Assembly: GCA_028711705.1 (NCBI GenBank)
Contig: JAQTRS010000007.1
Location: forward strand, 1-60,433
DNA from: Candidatus Moraniibacteriota bacterium
Lineage (GTDB): Bacteria > Patescibacteriota > Minisyncoccia > Moranbacterales > UBA1568
Direction of reading: 5' to 3'
Length of the DNA: 60,433 bases
Shown one piece after another: positions 13,599 through 22,819 of the stretch. The position numbers and the translations under genes were made by a program. Under the pieces are notes generated by a model that saw only the letters and a list, made by a program, of their open reading frames with translations, did no database searches and was not told the DNA's origin. The first letter of the stretch is position 1; every line of letters starts with the position of its first letter.

Positions 13599-13930
13599 GC
13601 GGGCGCTACGCGGCCTGCTATGCGAGGCGTAACGAGCCGTTGAACCAGATCGCGGCCCTGGAGTACCGGCATCAACACGGCTATCTAACCGCCTGGCCGC
13701 ACCTTATCGCCGCCCTGCCGGAAGCGAAACGCTTTTTCGAAGGCAAAAAACTACGCTTGAAAGAGATTGCCAAATTGACTTTCGCCTTTGACCCGGAGGC
13801 CACGCTGACTATCCCGATCGGCCCCGACTGGCATCCGGTGTATTCCAAACAGCAATATGAGCTGTTCAAGGACGAGTTGGCCGCGCTGATCCAGGCGCGC
13901 CTGAACCCGTTAACCGAGGTCCAGGCATGA
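13595..13930 (+). CDS. Hypothetical protein upstream of NinB
   Basis: 111 aa from ATG 13595 (MSGRYAACYARRNEPLNQIA). LKEIAKLTFAFDPEATLTIP and WHPVYSKQQYELFKDELAAL are distinctive, but I cannot assign a family. Coupled by ATGA on both sides. The open frame continues 18 bases upstream but that start overlaps the membrane gene. Confidence 0.6.
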   Translation: MSGRYAACYARRNEPLNQIAALEYRHQHGYLTAWPHLIAALPEAKRFFEGKKLRLKEIAKLTFAFDPEATLTIPIGPDWHPVYSKQQYELFKDELAALIQARLNPLTEVQA

Positions 13931-14373
13931 AATCCCGGGGCTATCTGATCCTGGACAGCGAGGCGCAAAAAGCCAAGGCGCGGCAGTGGCTGGAGTCATT
14001 GCCGCTGGAACCCGCGCAGATGCTGAGTATAAAGCGGTATGTGAAAAATAGAAGCCTTAGCCAAAACCGGCTGCTGCATCTGTGGATCAACTGCATTAAG
14101 GATTTTTGGTACGAAAGCACCGGCCAAAGCTTTACCGCCGAGGCCTGGAAGGAACAAGTAAAGCAGCAATTTTTAGGAATCGACTGCTTTAGCCTGCCGG
14201 ATGGCTCGATTGCCAACCGAACCCGCCGCACCCGTGATTTAAGCACGGCGGAATTCGCCGAATTTCTGAATCAGATTGAAATGTATTCGGCGACTGAACT
14301 GGGCTTGATTTTGCCGAACCCCGAGGATTTATATTACGAGGCGCTAATGAAAACAACCAAGGAAAATCAATAA
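13927..14373 (+). CDS. ninB: NinB-like recombination protein
   Basis: 148 aa. KNRSLSQNRLLHLWINCIKD and a C-terminal NQIEMYSATELGLILPNPED match the NinB/Orf family pattern. Lambda Orf/NinB binds SSB and ssDNA and stands in for RecFOR functions. The SSB gene follows immediately, consistent with this role. Confidence 0.8.
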   Translation: MKSRGYLILDSEAQKAKARQWLESLPLEPAQMLSIKRYVKNRSLSQNRLLHLWINCIKDFWYESTGQSFTAEAWKEQVKQQFLGIDCFSLPDGSIANRTRRTRDLSTAEFAEFLNQIEMYSATELGLILPNPEDLYYEALMKTTKENQ

Positions 14374-14768
14374 TGAGCAATGTAATGAGTTTTACCGGGA
14401 CTATTGTCAGAGACGCGGAAGTACGGCATTTATCATCCGGGCAGTCGGTTTTGAGCGTCACCGTCGCCACTAATCAGGGGTTTAAAGACAAGCAAACGAC
14501 GCTGTTTATCCGCGTGACCTTGTGGGGGAGGCGGGCCGAAGGCCAGTACGTGAGCTTTTTAACCAAGGGCGGCACGGTTTTTTGCAGCGGCGAACTCTCA
14601 CAAAGCGAGTATCAAAGCCAGGGCCAAACCAAAACCGGTCTGGAGCTGAACGCCGTGATTCTGGATTTAGTCGGCGGCAGAAAAGACAGCGCCGCGCCGC
14701 CTGCCAGAGCGCCGGAAACGGTCACCGACGCGAGCGGCTATGATGAATCAGACGATATTCCATTTTAA
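14373..14768 (+). CDS. ssb: Single-stranded DNA-binding protein
   Basis: 131 aa. OB-fold pattern: MSFTGTIVRDAEVRHLSSGQ, LSVTVATNQ, TLFIRVTLWGRRAEGQYVSF, GTVFCSGELSQSEYQSQGQ. The acidic tip DESDDIPF is the SSB protein-interaction tail. Serves replication and the annealing/NinB recombination set. Confidence 0.92.
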   Translation: MSNVMSFTGTIVRDAEVRHLSSGQSVLSVTVATNQGFKDKQTTLFIRVTLWGRRAEGQYVSFLTKGGTVFCSGELSQSEYQSQGQTKTGLELNAVILDLVGGRKDSAAPPARAPETVTDASGYDESDDIPF

Positions 14769-14795
14769 ATCAACCATTTATGATATAATTAAGCG

Positions 14796-15254
14796 ATGAA
14801 ATTCGCCCTTGAAAAATCGCTAAAATCGAAGCCCAAGCGCAAAATATCGGCGCGCGCGATGGATAATTTGCGCGCGCCGAAAGCCAAATACGGCAATACC
14901 AAAGTGGCGGCGGTCGCCAACGGCGAGGACGTAGTGTTTGACTCCCGCGCCGAGCATGAGCGCTATCAGTATTTACGCTTGCTGGAAAAAGCCGGCGCGA
15001 TCGCCGCCCTGGGCTTGCAGCCGAAGTTTGAGCTGGAGCCGGGCTTTGTGCGCGACGGCAAGAAATACCGGCAGGAATGGTATATCGCCGATTTCAGCTA
15101 CCGGCGCGACGGCCGGGCCGTGATCGAGGATGTCAAGGGCAAAAAAACCGATCTGTACCTGTCCAAAGTCAAGCGCTTTCTGGCGCAAAACCCCGATCTG
15201 ATCTTTATCGAAGCGTATCGGGACGGCAAAGGCTGGCGCGAGGTCGTGAAATGA
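14796..15254 (+). CDS. DUF1064 PD-(D/E)xK-like nuclease
   Basis: 152 aa. After a basic N-terminus: KYGNTKVAAVANGEDVVFDS, SRAEHERYQYL (E of the nuclease core), YIADFSYRRDGRAVIEDVKG with D ... E-x-VKG, and KTDLYLSKVKRFLAQNPDL. This matches DUF1064, a phage family related to Holliday-junction/PDDEXK nucleases. TATAAT lies just upstream (14781-14788). Confidence 0.82.
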   Translation: MKFALEKSLKSKPKRKISARAMDNLRAPKAKYGNTKVAAVANGEDVVFDSRAEHERYQYLRLLEKAGAIAALGLQPKFELEPGFVRDGKKYRQEWYIADFSYRRDGRAVIEDVKGKKTDLYLSKVKRFLAQNPDLIFIEAYRDGKGWREVVK

Positions 15255-15364
15255 AGCCGAAACTTTACTTTACCCGCGGCTGGTGGGTGTGCCAATGCCC
15301 ACCAGCGCTGCGCAAGGGCATTGGCCGCAGCCCGCACGAGGCCTATCGGATATGGGCGTCGTGA
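15251..15364 (+). CDS. 37-aa hypothetical protein
   Basis: MKPKLYFTRGWWVCQCPPAL, then GIGRSPHEAYRIWAS. The pattern (short beta strands, WWVC, final SPxxAYxxW) is seen in tiny phage proteins near replication genes. ATGA overlap with the nuclease gene. Confidence 0.5.
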   Translation: MKPKLYFTRGWWVCQCPPALRKGIGRSPHEAYRIWAS

Positions 15365-15389
15365 CGCCTGGAGCCTTGAGCGGAGCCGG

Positions 15390-15581
15390 ATGAGCTCGCC
15401 GAGCCTGCTGGAGCGGATGCGCATGGATTTGCACGAGCGCCGCTACCGGCTCGTGCAAACCATGGCGCTGCTGCACCCGCTCAATCCCGACCGGGTGCAG
15501 CAGCAACAAGAGCATGACGAAATTGAGCGCACCATCTGGCGCGTGGACGACTGGATTATTGATGAGCGCCAAAAACCATGA
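15390..15581 (+). CDS. 63-aa helical hypothetical protein
   Basis: ATG 15390 after GGAG. LLERMRMDLHERRYRLVQTM and EIERTIWRVDDWIIDERQKP form two amphipathic helices. Coupled by ATGA to the endolysin. Confidence 0.55.
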   Translation: MSSPSLLERMRMDLHERRYRLVQTMALLHPLNPDRVQQQQEHDEIERTIWRVDDWIIDERQKP

Positions 15582-16039
15582 CTGACCCGCTGATTGAACA
15601 ACTGTGCAGGCATGAGGGGTTTTCGAAAACGCCGTATTTATGCACGGCGGGCTTTCAAACGTGTGGCTACGGCTATAACCTGATCGCCAACCCGCTGCGG
15701 CTGTCGGCGTTTGAACTGGCCGGCTACCGGCGCACCGGCATGACCCGGCCGCAGGCGCTGGCTTTGCTGATCCGGCAGGTGGCCGAACTGCGCACCACCC
15801 TGGCCGGTAAACTGCCGGTCTGGACGAAACTCAATGGCGCGCGCCAGGATGCTCTGTGCAATATGGCGCTGAACCTGGGCGTGAAAGGGCTGCTGAACTT
15901 TAAGCGGACCCTTAGCTTTCTGGAGCTGGGCGAGCACCAACAGGCCGCTGAAGAAATGCTGCAATCGAAGTGGGCCGGGCAGGTGAAAGGCCGCGCCATT
16001 GAGTTGTCCCGGCAGATCGCTACCGGGCGTTATGCGTGA
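15578..16039 (+). CDS. Endolysin, GH24 phage lysozyme
   Basis: 153 aa. Catalytic E13 in CRHEGF, C22 at the position of T4 lysozyme D20, and T28 in the FQTCGYGYN motif: the E-8-(D/C)-5-T triad of GH24. RQDALCNMALNLGVKGLLNF is the usual helical lobe. Cleaves peptidoglycan. No signal sequence, so holin-dependent release is expected; the holin and spanin candidates lie about 41 kb away at 56.7-58.0 kb. Confidence 0.9.
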   Translation: MTDPLIEQLCRHEGFSKTPYLCTAGFQTCGYGYNLIANPLRLSAFELAGYRRTGMTRPQALALLIRQVAELRTTLAGKLPVWTKLNGARQDALCNMALNLGVKGLLNFKRTLSFLELGEHQQAAEEMLQSKWAGQVKGRAIELSRQIATGRYA

Positions 16040-16167
16040 GACGGCTTGAGGTTTTTCGCCGTGCGGCAGGCGCCACGGGCTTGCGGCTTTGCGAAAAACT
16101 TGGCAGACCATCCTGCGCACCGCCAGTGCGCGTGAAAGGATACCGGGGGGGGTGAGCCCCAGTTTTA

Positions 16168-16207
16168 ACGCTCTTCTCTTGAAGCGCAAGAAAAGTATTT
16201 TTTTTAT
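16168..16207 (+). terminator. Possible terminator after the endolysin operon
   Basis: Short stem CTTG-AAGCG-CAAG, then a long T-rich tract (16197-16214). The interval 16040-16282 shows no other convincing gene; it also holds GC-rich self-complementary stretches. Confidence 0.4.
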
Positions 16208-16282
16208 TTTTCTGTTCATTTTATGCTCCCGGTTTTTATTAAAAATAATTCAAAATCCGCTTTCGGCTTGACAGCCGTGGAT

Positions 16283-16293
16283 TCTGCTATAAT
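16283..16293 (+). promoter_or_regulatory. Late promoter P1 (extended -10)
   Basis: TCTGCTATAAT, with TGn extended -10. The same 11-mer recurs at 27071, 35978 and 55700. A TTGACA lies upstream but only 14 bp away, too close for normal sigma-70 use. It precedes the terminase operon. Confidence 0.65.
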
Positions 16294-16331
16294 TGGACGA
16301 AAGTTTAACAAGAGATTGGACACCGGACATC

Positions 16332-16859
16332 GTGACACCGAAGTTGAGCGATAAGCAACGCGCATTTTGCGATGAGTATCTAATTGATTTTAACGGCACT
16401 CAAGCGGCTATCAGGGCCAAATACAGCGCAAAAACAGCACATCAAATGGGCGCTGAAAACCTGTCAAAACCTGTCATTCAGCAAGAAATCGCCCGATTAC
16501 AGTCGGTTAGAGCAAAACGCACCGAAGTTACTCAAGATCGTGTACTGCTGGAAATAGCGCGATTGGCGTTTAACGACCCGCGCAAGGCGTTTGCCGCGGA
16601 CGGGCAATTATTGCCGGTGCAGCAATGGCCGGATGAAGTGGCGGCGGCGATCAGCGCTATCAAAGTGACCGAACTGCGCGGCGAAGAAGGCGTCATCACT
16701 CAGCTCAAGGAAGTCAAATTTTGGGACAAGGGCAAGCAGTTGGATTTAGCGGCCCGGCATTTGGGCATGCTCACCGATAAAATATTATTGGCCCTGGTGA
16801 ATCCGGCGACTGAAATGGATAGACTGAAGCACAAAAAAGCCGATGCAACAGCACCCTGA
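16332..16859 (+). CDS. terS: Terminase small subunit
   Basis: 175 aa from GTG 16332 (MTPKLSDKQRAFCDEYLIDF), the usual Terminase_2 opening; the in-frame TTG at 16293 is less likely. HTH-like NGTQAAIRAKYSAKTAHQMG, SKPVIQQEIARLQSV and DPRKAF follow. Recognises phage DNA for packaging. Overlaps terL by 17 bases. Confidence 0.85.
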   Translation: MTPKLSDKQRAFCDEYLIDFNGTQAAIRAKYSAKTAHQMGAENLSKPVIQQEIARLQSVRAKRTEVTQDRVLLEIARLAFNDPRKAFAADGQLLPVQQWPDEVAAAISAIKVTELRGEEGVITQLKEVKFWDKGKQLDLAARHLGMLTDKILLALVNPATEMDRLKHKKADATAP

Positions 16860-18276
16860 GATTGAGCGCTTCCTGATTCAGACCGCGCATGAATTCCGGC
16901 ATAGCCCGCTGGCGTTCGCGCAATTCGCCTGGGATGATCTGCGTCTGCACGACTGGCAGCGGGCTATTCTCAGCAGCATCGGCGATCAGCTCAAAACCGG
17001 CGCGATGACCACTCAGGCCGCGATTCAGGAAGCGATCGCCTCCGGTCACGGCATCGGCAAATCCTGTCTGGTGGCGATCATTATCCTGTTCTCACTGGCG
17101 ACCGAGGCGGACACGAAAGGCATTGTCACCGCCAATACCGAAACCCAGCTTAAAACGAAAACCTGGGCGGAATTGGCGAAGTGGTATCAGGGCTTTCGCT
17201 ACAAGCATTGGTTCAAATTCACCGCCACGGCCATTTATTCCGCTGACCCGGCCCATGAAAAGACCTGGCGCGTGGACATGATTCCCTGGAGTGAGCGCAA
17301 CACCGAAGCCTTTGCCGGTCTGCACAACGCCGGGCGGCGCGTTTTAGTCATCTTCGATGAAGCGTCGGCCATTCCCGACAATATCTGGGAAGTCACCGAA
17401 GGCGCGTTGACCGACGAGGATACCGAAATCCTCTGGCTGGCGTTCGGCAACCCAACCCGCAACACCGGCAGGTTTAGGGAATGTTTCGGCAGGCTCAAGC
17501 ACCGCTGGCGCACCCGGCAGATCGACAGCCGCACGGTGCCCGGCACCTCGAAAGAACAGATACAGCAGTGGATCAGCGATTACGGCGACGATTCGGATTT
17601 TGTGCGGGTGCGCGTCAAGGGCGAGTTCCCGCGCTCCGGCTCCCGGCAGTTCATCAGCTCGGAAGTGGTGGAAGCGGCGATCAAACGCACCGTCGAAGTG
17701 CCCTTCGGCGCCCCGAAGATCATGGCCGTGGATGTCGCGCGGTTTGGCGACGATCAAAGCGTTATCGCCCGGCGGCATGGCCGCAAGCTCGAGGATTTTA
17801 TCAAATACCGCGGCCTGGATTTAATGGCGCTGGCCTCCGAGATTGCCGCAGCGATCAAGAAATACCGGCCCGATGTGGTCTATGTCGATGGCGTCGGGGT
17901 AGGCGGCGGCGTGGTCGACCGGCTGCGGCAACTGGGCCATAACATTATCGAGGTCAACGCGGGCGCCGCGCCCGAACAACAAAACCGGGAAACCCACTAT
18001 AATAAGAGGGCGGAGATGTGGGACCGGATGAAAAACTGGCTCGATACCGGCGATATTCCCGATGACCGCGATCTTCGCGACGACCTGATCGGCATTGAGT
18101 ACAGCTATGACAATAAAATGCGCTTGCAACTGGAAAAAAAAGACGATATGAAAAAACGCGGCTTGAGTTCCCCCGACTGCGCCGACGCGCTATCACTGTC
18201 ATTCTACGCGGCTTTGCCGCCGGTCATTCACATTAACGAACACGACTGCTACCCGGAAGAGGCGTTTTTATCATGA
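16843..18276 (+). CDS. terL: Terminase large subunit
   Basis: 477 aa. ATPase: SGHGIGKSCLVAIII (P-loop variant, about 66-80), VLVIFDEASAIPDNIW (Walker B). Nuclease: IMAVDVARFGDDQSVIARR (first Asp), VVYVDGVGVGGGVVDRL, and DCADALSLSFYAA near the end. Packages DNA into the prohead through the portal. Confidence 0.93.
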   Translation: MQQHPEIERFLIQTAHEFRHSPLAFAQFAWDDLRLHDWQRAILSSIGDQLKTGAMTTQAAIQEAIASGHGIGKSCLVAIIILFSLATEADTKGIVTANTETQLKTKTWAELAKWYQGFRYKHWFKFTATAIYSADPAHEKTWRVDMIPWSERNTEAFAGLHNAGRRVLVIFDEASAIPDNIWEVTEGALTDEDTEILWLAFGNPTRNTGRFRECFGRLKHRWRTRQIDSRTVPGTSKEQIQQWISDYGDDSDFVRVRVKGEFPRSGSRQFISSEVVEAAIKRTVEVPFGAPKIMAVDVARFGDDQSVIARRHGRKLEDFIKYRGLDLMALASEIAAAIKKYRPDVVYVDGVGVGGGVVDRLRQLGHNIIEVNAGAAPEQQNRETHYNKRAEMWDRMKNWLDTGDIPDDRDLRDDLIGIEYSYDNKMRLQLEKKDDMKKRGLSSPDCADALSLSFYAALPPVIHINEHDCYPEEAFLS

Positions 18277-18440
18277 CTACTCCCGCCAAACTACCCCGAT
18301 TTCAGAGCCACACCTTCAAACAGGAATGCCAGATTGCCGACGGCCCGCAGCCGTTCGCCAAGCCGGTTGTGGGCTACGAGTTCAACGGCGGCAAGCGCAA
18401 ATTTGACGATAAAGTGAGCAAGACTAAACGTTATGACTAA
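18273..18440 (+). CDS. 55-aa hypothetical protein
   Basis: MTTPAKLPRFQSHTFKQECQ ... VGYEFNGGKRKFDDKVSKTK. Basic tail. ATGA overlap with terL and eight-base overlap with the next gene. No family. Confidence 0.55.
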   Translation: MTTPAKLPRFQSHTFKQECQIADGPQPFAKPVVGYEFNGGKRKFDDKVSKTKRYD

Positions 18441-18756
18441 GATCGAACTGGAAGCCGCCAACCAAACCATCGCCCGCACCCTGGCGGAAACCCTGAACAA
18501 GCACTATCCGGGCCATGCCTGGGCGGTCAAGGCCGATGTCGAGCAAGGCGTCGCCAATGTCTTTAACCTGGCGCTGTCGGGCGAATGGGGTTTTGTGCTG
18601 CGCCTGGATGAGCTGATGAATGACCCGAACATGAAACTGACCATCCGCGCCGGCGGCGAACTGCTGGAACGCTACCGGCTGTCCCGTGGCAAGCTCAAGG
18701 AGCAGGACATGGCCGAACTCAGCTTTGATATTAAGGGCAACGCGCGGCCATGCTGA
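18433..18756 (+). CDS. Hypothetical protein between terL and portal
   Basis: 107 aa. TLAETLNKHYPGHAWAVKAD, GVANVFNLALSGEWGFVLR, AGGELLERYRLSRGKL. Compact mixed fold; no family recognised. Confidence 0.6.
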   Translation: MTKIELEAANQTIARTLAETLNKHYPGHAWAVKADVEQGVANVFNLALSGEWGFVLRLDELMNDPNMKLTIRAGGELLERYRLSRGKLKEQDMAELSFDIKGNARPC

Positions 18757-20753
18757 TCGATGAGCCGGCCCACGCCGAACCGATGCTGGAGCCTGCTGCC
18801 GACTGGCTGAAGCTGGCCCAGGACGCCTATGCGTCATCCAAGCCCTACCTGGACTCGTACCTGCGCCCGCAGTGGGAGAAGAATCTGCGGCAATGGCAAG
18901 GCAAGCACCAGACCGATTCCAAGTACCAGAGCAACGATTACGGCAAGTCCCGGCTGTTTCGGCCCAGAACCCGCGCGGTCATCCGCAAGAATGAAGCGGC
19001 GGCGGCGGTGGCGTACTTGGCTACCGCTGACGTGGTGTCGGTGTCGCCGTCTGATGATTCGAACCCATTGGACTTGCTGACCGCCGAGATCGCCCAGGGC
19101 TTGCTCAATCAGCGCCTGCAAAAGACGATCCCCTGGTTCCATACCGTCATTGGCGCGTACCAGACCGCGCAGGTGTACGGCGAGGTGGTCAGCTACCAGT
19201 ACTGGGATAAGGCCAAAGACCAGCCCTGCATCGAGCTGGTGCCGCCGGAAAACTTCCGCATCGACCCGGCCGCCGACTGGGTTAACCCGATAGCCACCAG
19301 CCCGTACCTGATTCACCTGATCCCGATGTATGTGATGCAGGTCAGGGACTACGAGGGCTGGTTGCCGGTCGATGACAAAACCCTGCTGGCCGCCGGCAAC
19401 GAATATTACGACTCCACGCGCATTACCCGCGAGGACTCCACGGATTCCAAGTCCGGCAGCGACGCGCAAAGCAGCGAGTACGCGATTGTCTGGGTGCGCC
19501 GCTACATCGTCAAAAAAGACCGCCGCGACTGGCTGTTTTACACCTTGGGCGAGGAAACCATGCTGTCGGAGCCGGTGCCGATTGAGGAAGCCTACTGGCA
19601 CGGCGAACGGCCCTATGTCATGGGCTCGTGCATTATCGAGGCGTTCAAGCCGCACCCGTCCGGACTGCCGGAACTCACCAGTGATGTGCAGCAGGAAATC
19701 AACGATACCTGCAATCTGCGCATGGACAACGTCAAATTTGCCCTGAACAAGCGCTATTTCGTGCGCCGGGGCACCCAGGTTGATCTGCGCTCATTGACGC
19801 GCAACATCCCCGGCAGCGTGACGCTGATGAACGACCCGGCTAATGACGTGATTGTTCACTCGACCCAAGATGTCACGGCCTCGAGCTTCCAGGAGCAGGA
19901 CCGCCTGAACCTGGACTTTGACGATCTGGCCGGGACCTTCTCCGGCTCCAGCGTGCAGGCTAACCGCAAGCTCAATGAGACCGTGGGCGGCATGAACATG
20001 ATGAATCAGGGCGCTAACCAAGTCGCCGAGTATCAGCTTAAAACCTTCAACGAAACCTGGGCCGAGCCGGTGTTGCGGCAACTGGTTAAATTAGAGTTAT
20101 TGTACGAGACCGATCAGGCGATCTTGAAAGTGGCCGGGCAGAACTCCGAGACCTTCAAGCAAGCGGCGCTCGAGACCGTGACCCAGGACATGCTGGGCGG
20201 CGATTTCACGCTCAATGTCAATGTCGGCACCGGAGCCGCCAACCCGCAATCACAGGTCGAACGCTTTTTCTACGGCCTGCAAACCCTGGCGGCGGTAGAC
20301 CCGCAACTGGTGGCGGCGCTGAACACCGAGGAAATCATCAAGGAAGTGTTCGGCAAACTGGGCTACAAAGACGGCAAGCGTTTCTTTAATCTCGACGATG
20401 ACCCGCAAATCGGCCAATTGCAGCAACAAATCCAGCAATTGCAGCAGGAACTGGCGAACAAGCGCAATCCTGAAGTGGACGCCGCCACGGTCAAGAAAAT
20501 CAACGCCGAAACCACGGTCAAGAACATCGAGGGCATTTATTCAGCGATTAACGCGGCCAAGGAAGTCGCCATGATTCCGGCCATTGCGCCGATGGCCGAC
20601 AGCATCTATAAATCCGGCGGCGGCCAGGACTACAACGGCTATCCGATTGTCGATCATGTTCAGCAACAAACCCTGCCGGACCCTATCACGAATACCGACC
20701 CCCGCTTTCCGCCGAATCCGCAGGTCGGCATGATGGAGGGAATTGAGACGTGA
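18750..20753 (+). CDS. Portal protein (podovirus type)
   Basis: 667 aa. Portal-like pattern: RTRAVIRKNEAAAAVAYLAT, WFHTVIGAYQTAQVYGEVVS, PPENFRIDPAADWVNP, and a C-terminal Gln-rich coiled coil (QIGQLQQQIQQLQQEL, about 550-575). Its length fits the large portals of N4-like and related podoviruses. Forms the packaging vertex. Confidence 0.85.
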   Translation: MLIDEPAHAEPMLEPAADWLKLAQDAYASSKPYLDSYLRPQWEKNLRQWQGKHQTDSKYQSNDYGKSRLFRPRTRAVIRKNEAAAAVAYLATADVVSVSPSDDSNPLDLLTAEIAQGLLNQRLQKTIPWFHTVIGAYQTAQVYGEVVSYQYWDKAKDQPCIELVPPENFRIDPAADWVNPIATSPYLIHLIPMYVMQVRDYEGWLPVDDKTLLAAGNEYYDSTRITREDSTDSKSGSDAQSSEYAIVWVRRYIVKKDRRDWLFYTLGEETMLSEPVPIEEAYWHGERPYVMGSCIIEAFKPHPSGLPELTSDVQQEINDTCNLRMDNVKFALNKRYFVRRGTQVDLRSLTRNIPGSVTLMNDPANDVIVHSTQDVTASSFQEQDRLNLDFDDLAGTFSGSSVQANRKLNETVGGMNMMNQGANQVAEYQLKTFNETWAEPVLRQLVKLELLYETDQAILKVAGQNSETFKQAALETVTQDMLGGDFTLNVNVGTGAANPQSQVERFFYGLQTLAAVDPQLVAALNTEEIIKEVFGKLGYKDGKRFFNLDDDPQIGQLQQQIQQLQQELANKRNPEVDAATVKKINAETTVKNIEGIYSAINAAKEVAMIPAIAPMADSIYKSGGGQDYNGYPIVDHVQQQTLPDPITNTDPRFPPNPQVGMMEGIET

Positions 20754-21019
20754 CCGATGACCAAGCCTTACTCAAGCAGGCGCAACTGGGCATTGAGGCC
20801 GAAGCCTTTATTCATACCGACCTGGGCAAATTCCTGATTGACAAGGCCGATGACGACTTACAGCGCGGCTATGAAGGCTTTTTAAGCCTCACGCCGGGCG
20901 ATACCGATGGTTTGTTGATGCTGCAAAGCCAGTGCCAACGCGCCATTCATTTTAAAAGCTGGCTGTTGGAAGCGATTAGCAGCGGCCATTATGCAGAGAG
21001 CGAATTAAGCGATGACTGA
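20750..21019 (+). CDS. Hypothetical protein between portal and scaffold
   Basis: 89 aa, acidic and helical: EAEAFIHTDLGKFLIDKADD, LLMLQSQCQRAIHFKSWLLE. A protein of this size and place is common in podovirus head operons. GTG start coupled to the portal stop. Confidence 0.6.
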   Translation: MTDDQALLKQAQLGIEAEAFIHTDLGKFLIDKADDDLQRGYEGFLSLTPGDTDGLLMLQSQCQRAIHFKSWLLEAISSGHYAESELSDD

Positions 21020-21965
21020 CGAACTAGAGCCTACCGATGGCGGCGCTATTGAAGCTGAACCCAACGAAATAACCGAAACACCTGACCCTCAGGAAGCTGA
21101 GCAGCCGGTATCGGCCCGCGACCTGATACAAGCCAAGCGCGAGGCCGAATTGCTGGAAGAGGTGGCTGAAAAACCTGAATTGCCACAGGATTCCGATGAC
21201 GCCGGGCCCGTTAAAGCGCCCGGCCGCGTCAAGGTCAAGATTGACGGCGTGGAGGAAGAGCGCAGCCTGGACGATCTGGTCAAACATTACCAAAAATCCG
21301 AGTCCGGCGACCGCAAGCTGCAACAGGCCGCGTTATTGGCGAAGCAGGTGGAAACCGAACGCCTGCAACTGGCCGCCGAGCGCCAACTGTTTGAAGCCGA
21401 ACGCCAAGCGCCGCGCACCCAGGAAGCCGAGCCTGCCGGACGGTCTGATACCGACCTGGACGAACTGCGAGTGCAGCGCCGTGACGCCCTGGAAATTGGC
21501 GATTACGACGAATTTGACCGGCTCGATGAGGAAATCAACCGGGCCAGGTCACAGGCGTCCGTCAACCCGGAGCAGATCACCCGCGCGGCCACCGAACAGG
21601 TGCGCAACCAGCTTCAGTACGAGGCGGCGTTTGAACAATTCAAAAATGACAACTACACTCTCATGAGTGATGACGTGCTGTATAATCTCAGCATGAGCAC
21701 ATTTACTACGATGTGCAAAGAATCAGCCAGCTACGGGGAGGCGTTTGCCAAAACCGAGCGGGTGATGAAGGACTGGATTGGCAGTGTTGCGCAGGCTCAA
21801 GGGCCTGTCGATACCGCGATGACGGACCGGATCGACAAAAAGAAAGCTATCCCGGCAGAGCCGGGACGCCTGAATGCGCGATCGGCCCCACCAACAGCGA
21901 GTAAAGAAGAAACTGCATCCGAGATCATAATGAACATGCGCAAGGCCCGAGGTCTGCCCGTGTAA
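21012..21965 (+). CDS. Scaffolding-like head assembly protein
   Basis: 317 aa, very acidic N-terminal third, KVKIDGVEEERSLDDLVKHY (about 76-95), long coiled coil (ETERLQLAAERQLFEAERQ), C-terminal helix EIIMNMRKARGLPV. The motif, composition and position directly before the capsid gene fit a scaffold. Confidence 0.75.
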   Translation: MTDELEPTDGGAIEAEPNEITETPDPQEAEQPVSARDLIQAKREAELLEEVAEKPELPQDSDDAGPVKAPGRVKVKIDGVEEERSLDDLVKHYQKSESGDRKLQQAALLAKQVETERLQLAAERQLFEAERQAPRTQEAEPAGRSDTDLDELRVQRRDALEIGDYDEFDRLDEEINRARSQASVNPEQITRAATEQVRNQLQYEAAFEQFKNDNYTLMSDDVLYNLSMSTFTTMCKESASYGEAFAKTERVMKDWIGSVAQAQGPVDTAMTDRIDKKKAIPAEPGRLNARSAPPTASKEETASEIIMNMRKARGLPV

Positions 21966-21984
21966 GTTAATGATCCAGCTAGCC

Positions 21985-21998
21985 GCGTCGCGAGACGC
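21985..21998 (+). promoter_or_regulatory. GNRA-loop hairpin, capsid leader
   Basis: GCGTC-GCGA-GACGC, identical to 36004-36017. A second hairpin GCCC-GTAT-GGGC (22009-22020) and AGGAG precede the capsid ATG. Confidence 0.55.
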
Positions 21999-22042
21999 CA
22001 TGATCCCGGCCCGTATGGGCTATACAATGCAGGAGTTTTTTT

Positions 22043-22819
22043 ATGGCAGGTCAAGTATGGGGGACTAACACCCTCGGCGGGTATATGTACTCGCTCAATT
22101 TATCCAAACATCTGCGTATGTCGTTGCAGACTTTGGTCAAGTTTCGTCAATTTGCGGATGCGCATGACGCCACCCAGCAAGGCAAGCACAAAGGCGATAA
22201 ATTTCATTGGAACGTTTTTTCCGATGTGGTTACGCAAGGCACGACGTTAGCCGAAACAGTGGTCATGCCGGAAACTAATTTTACGATCAGTCAAGGCGAG
22301 ATAACGATCACAGAGTTTGGAAATTCGGTTCCTTACACGGGCAAGTTAGACGATTTGTCTGAGCAGCCGGTCAAAGAAATCATCAACAAAGTGTTAAAGA
22401 ATGACGCGAAAAAAGCCTTTGATAAGGCTGTTTACGATCAATTTAATCTAACGCCGCTACAAGTAGCGCCTACCGGCGGAAACTCCGCCACAGCGGTGAC
22501 GCTGACTACCAGTGGCACGACCGCGACTACGAACAACATAGCGCTGAATAAAGACCATGTGAAAGCTATTGTTGATATTATGAAAGAGCGCAATATCCCC
22601 GGCTATCAGGGCGATGATTATTTTGCCATTGCGCATCCGTCCACGTTCCGCACTTTCAAGAACGAGCTGGAAACCATTCATCAATATGTCGAGTCCGGCC
22701 AGACCAAGATCATGAACGGCGAAATTGGCCGCTACGAGGGTGTGCGCTTTATCGAACAGACTAATATTCCTAAAGAAACCTGGTCTAACAACAAATCCAA
22801 CTGGGCGTTTTTCTTCGGT
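22043..22819 (+). CDS. Major capsid protein, N4-gp56 type, exon 1
   Basis: 259 codons ending GGT. GTNTLGGYMYSLNLSKHLRM, DKFHWNVFSDVVTQGTTLAE, ITITEFGNSVPYTGKLDDLS and NDAKKAFDKAVYDQF match the N4-gp56 capsid family. The frame runs on to a stop at 22841-22843, but that tail (EQLCRAA) is intron sequence. Joined to 23139-23309 it gives 315 aa with an intact C-terminus (GEDTVAEAIAVPEEMRGKIP). Confidence 0.88.

Noticed and set aside
16267-16293. Classical sigma-70 promoter TTGACA...TATAAT
   Set aside because: The spacing is 14 bp, too short; the conserved element is the extended -10 shared with three other sites.
18834-19655. 273-aa minus-strand protein
   Set aside because: Antisense shadow of the portal gene.
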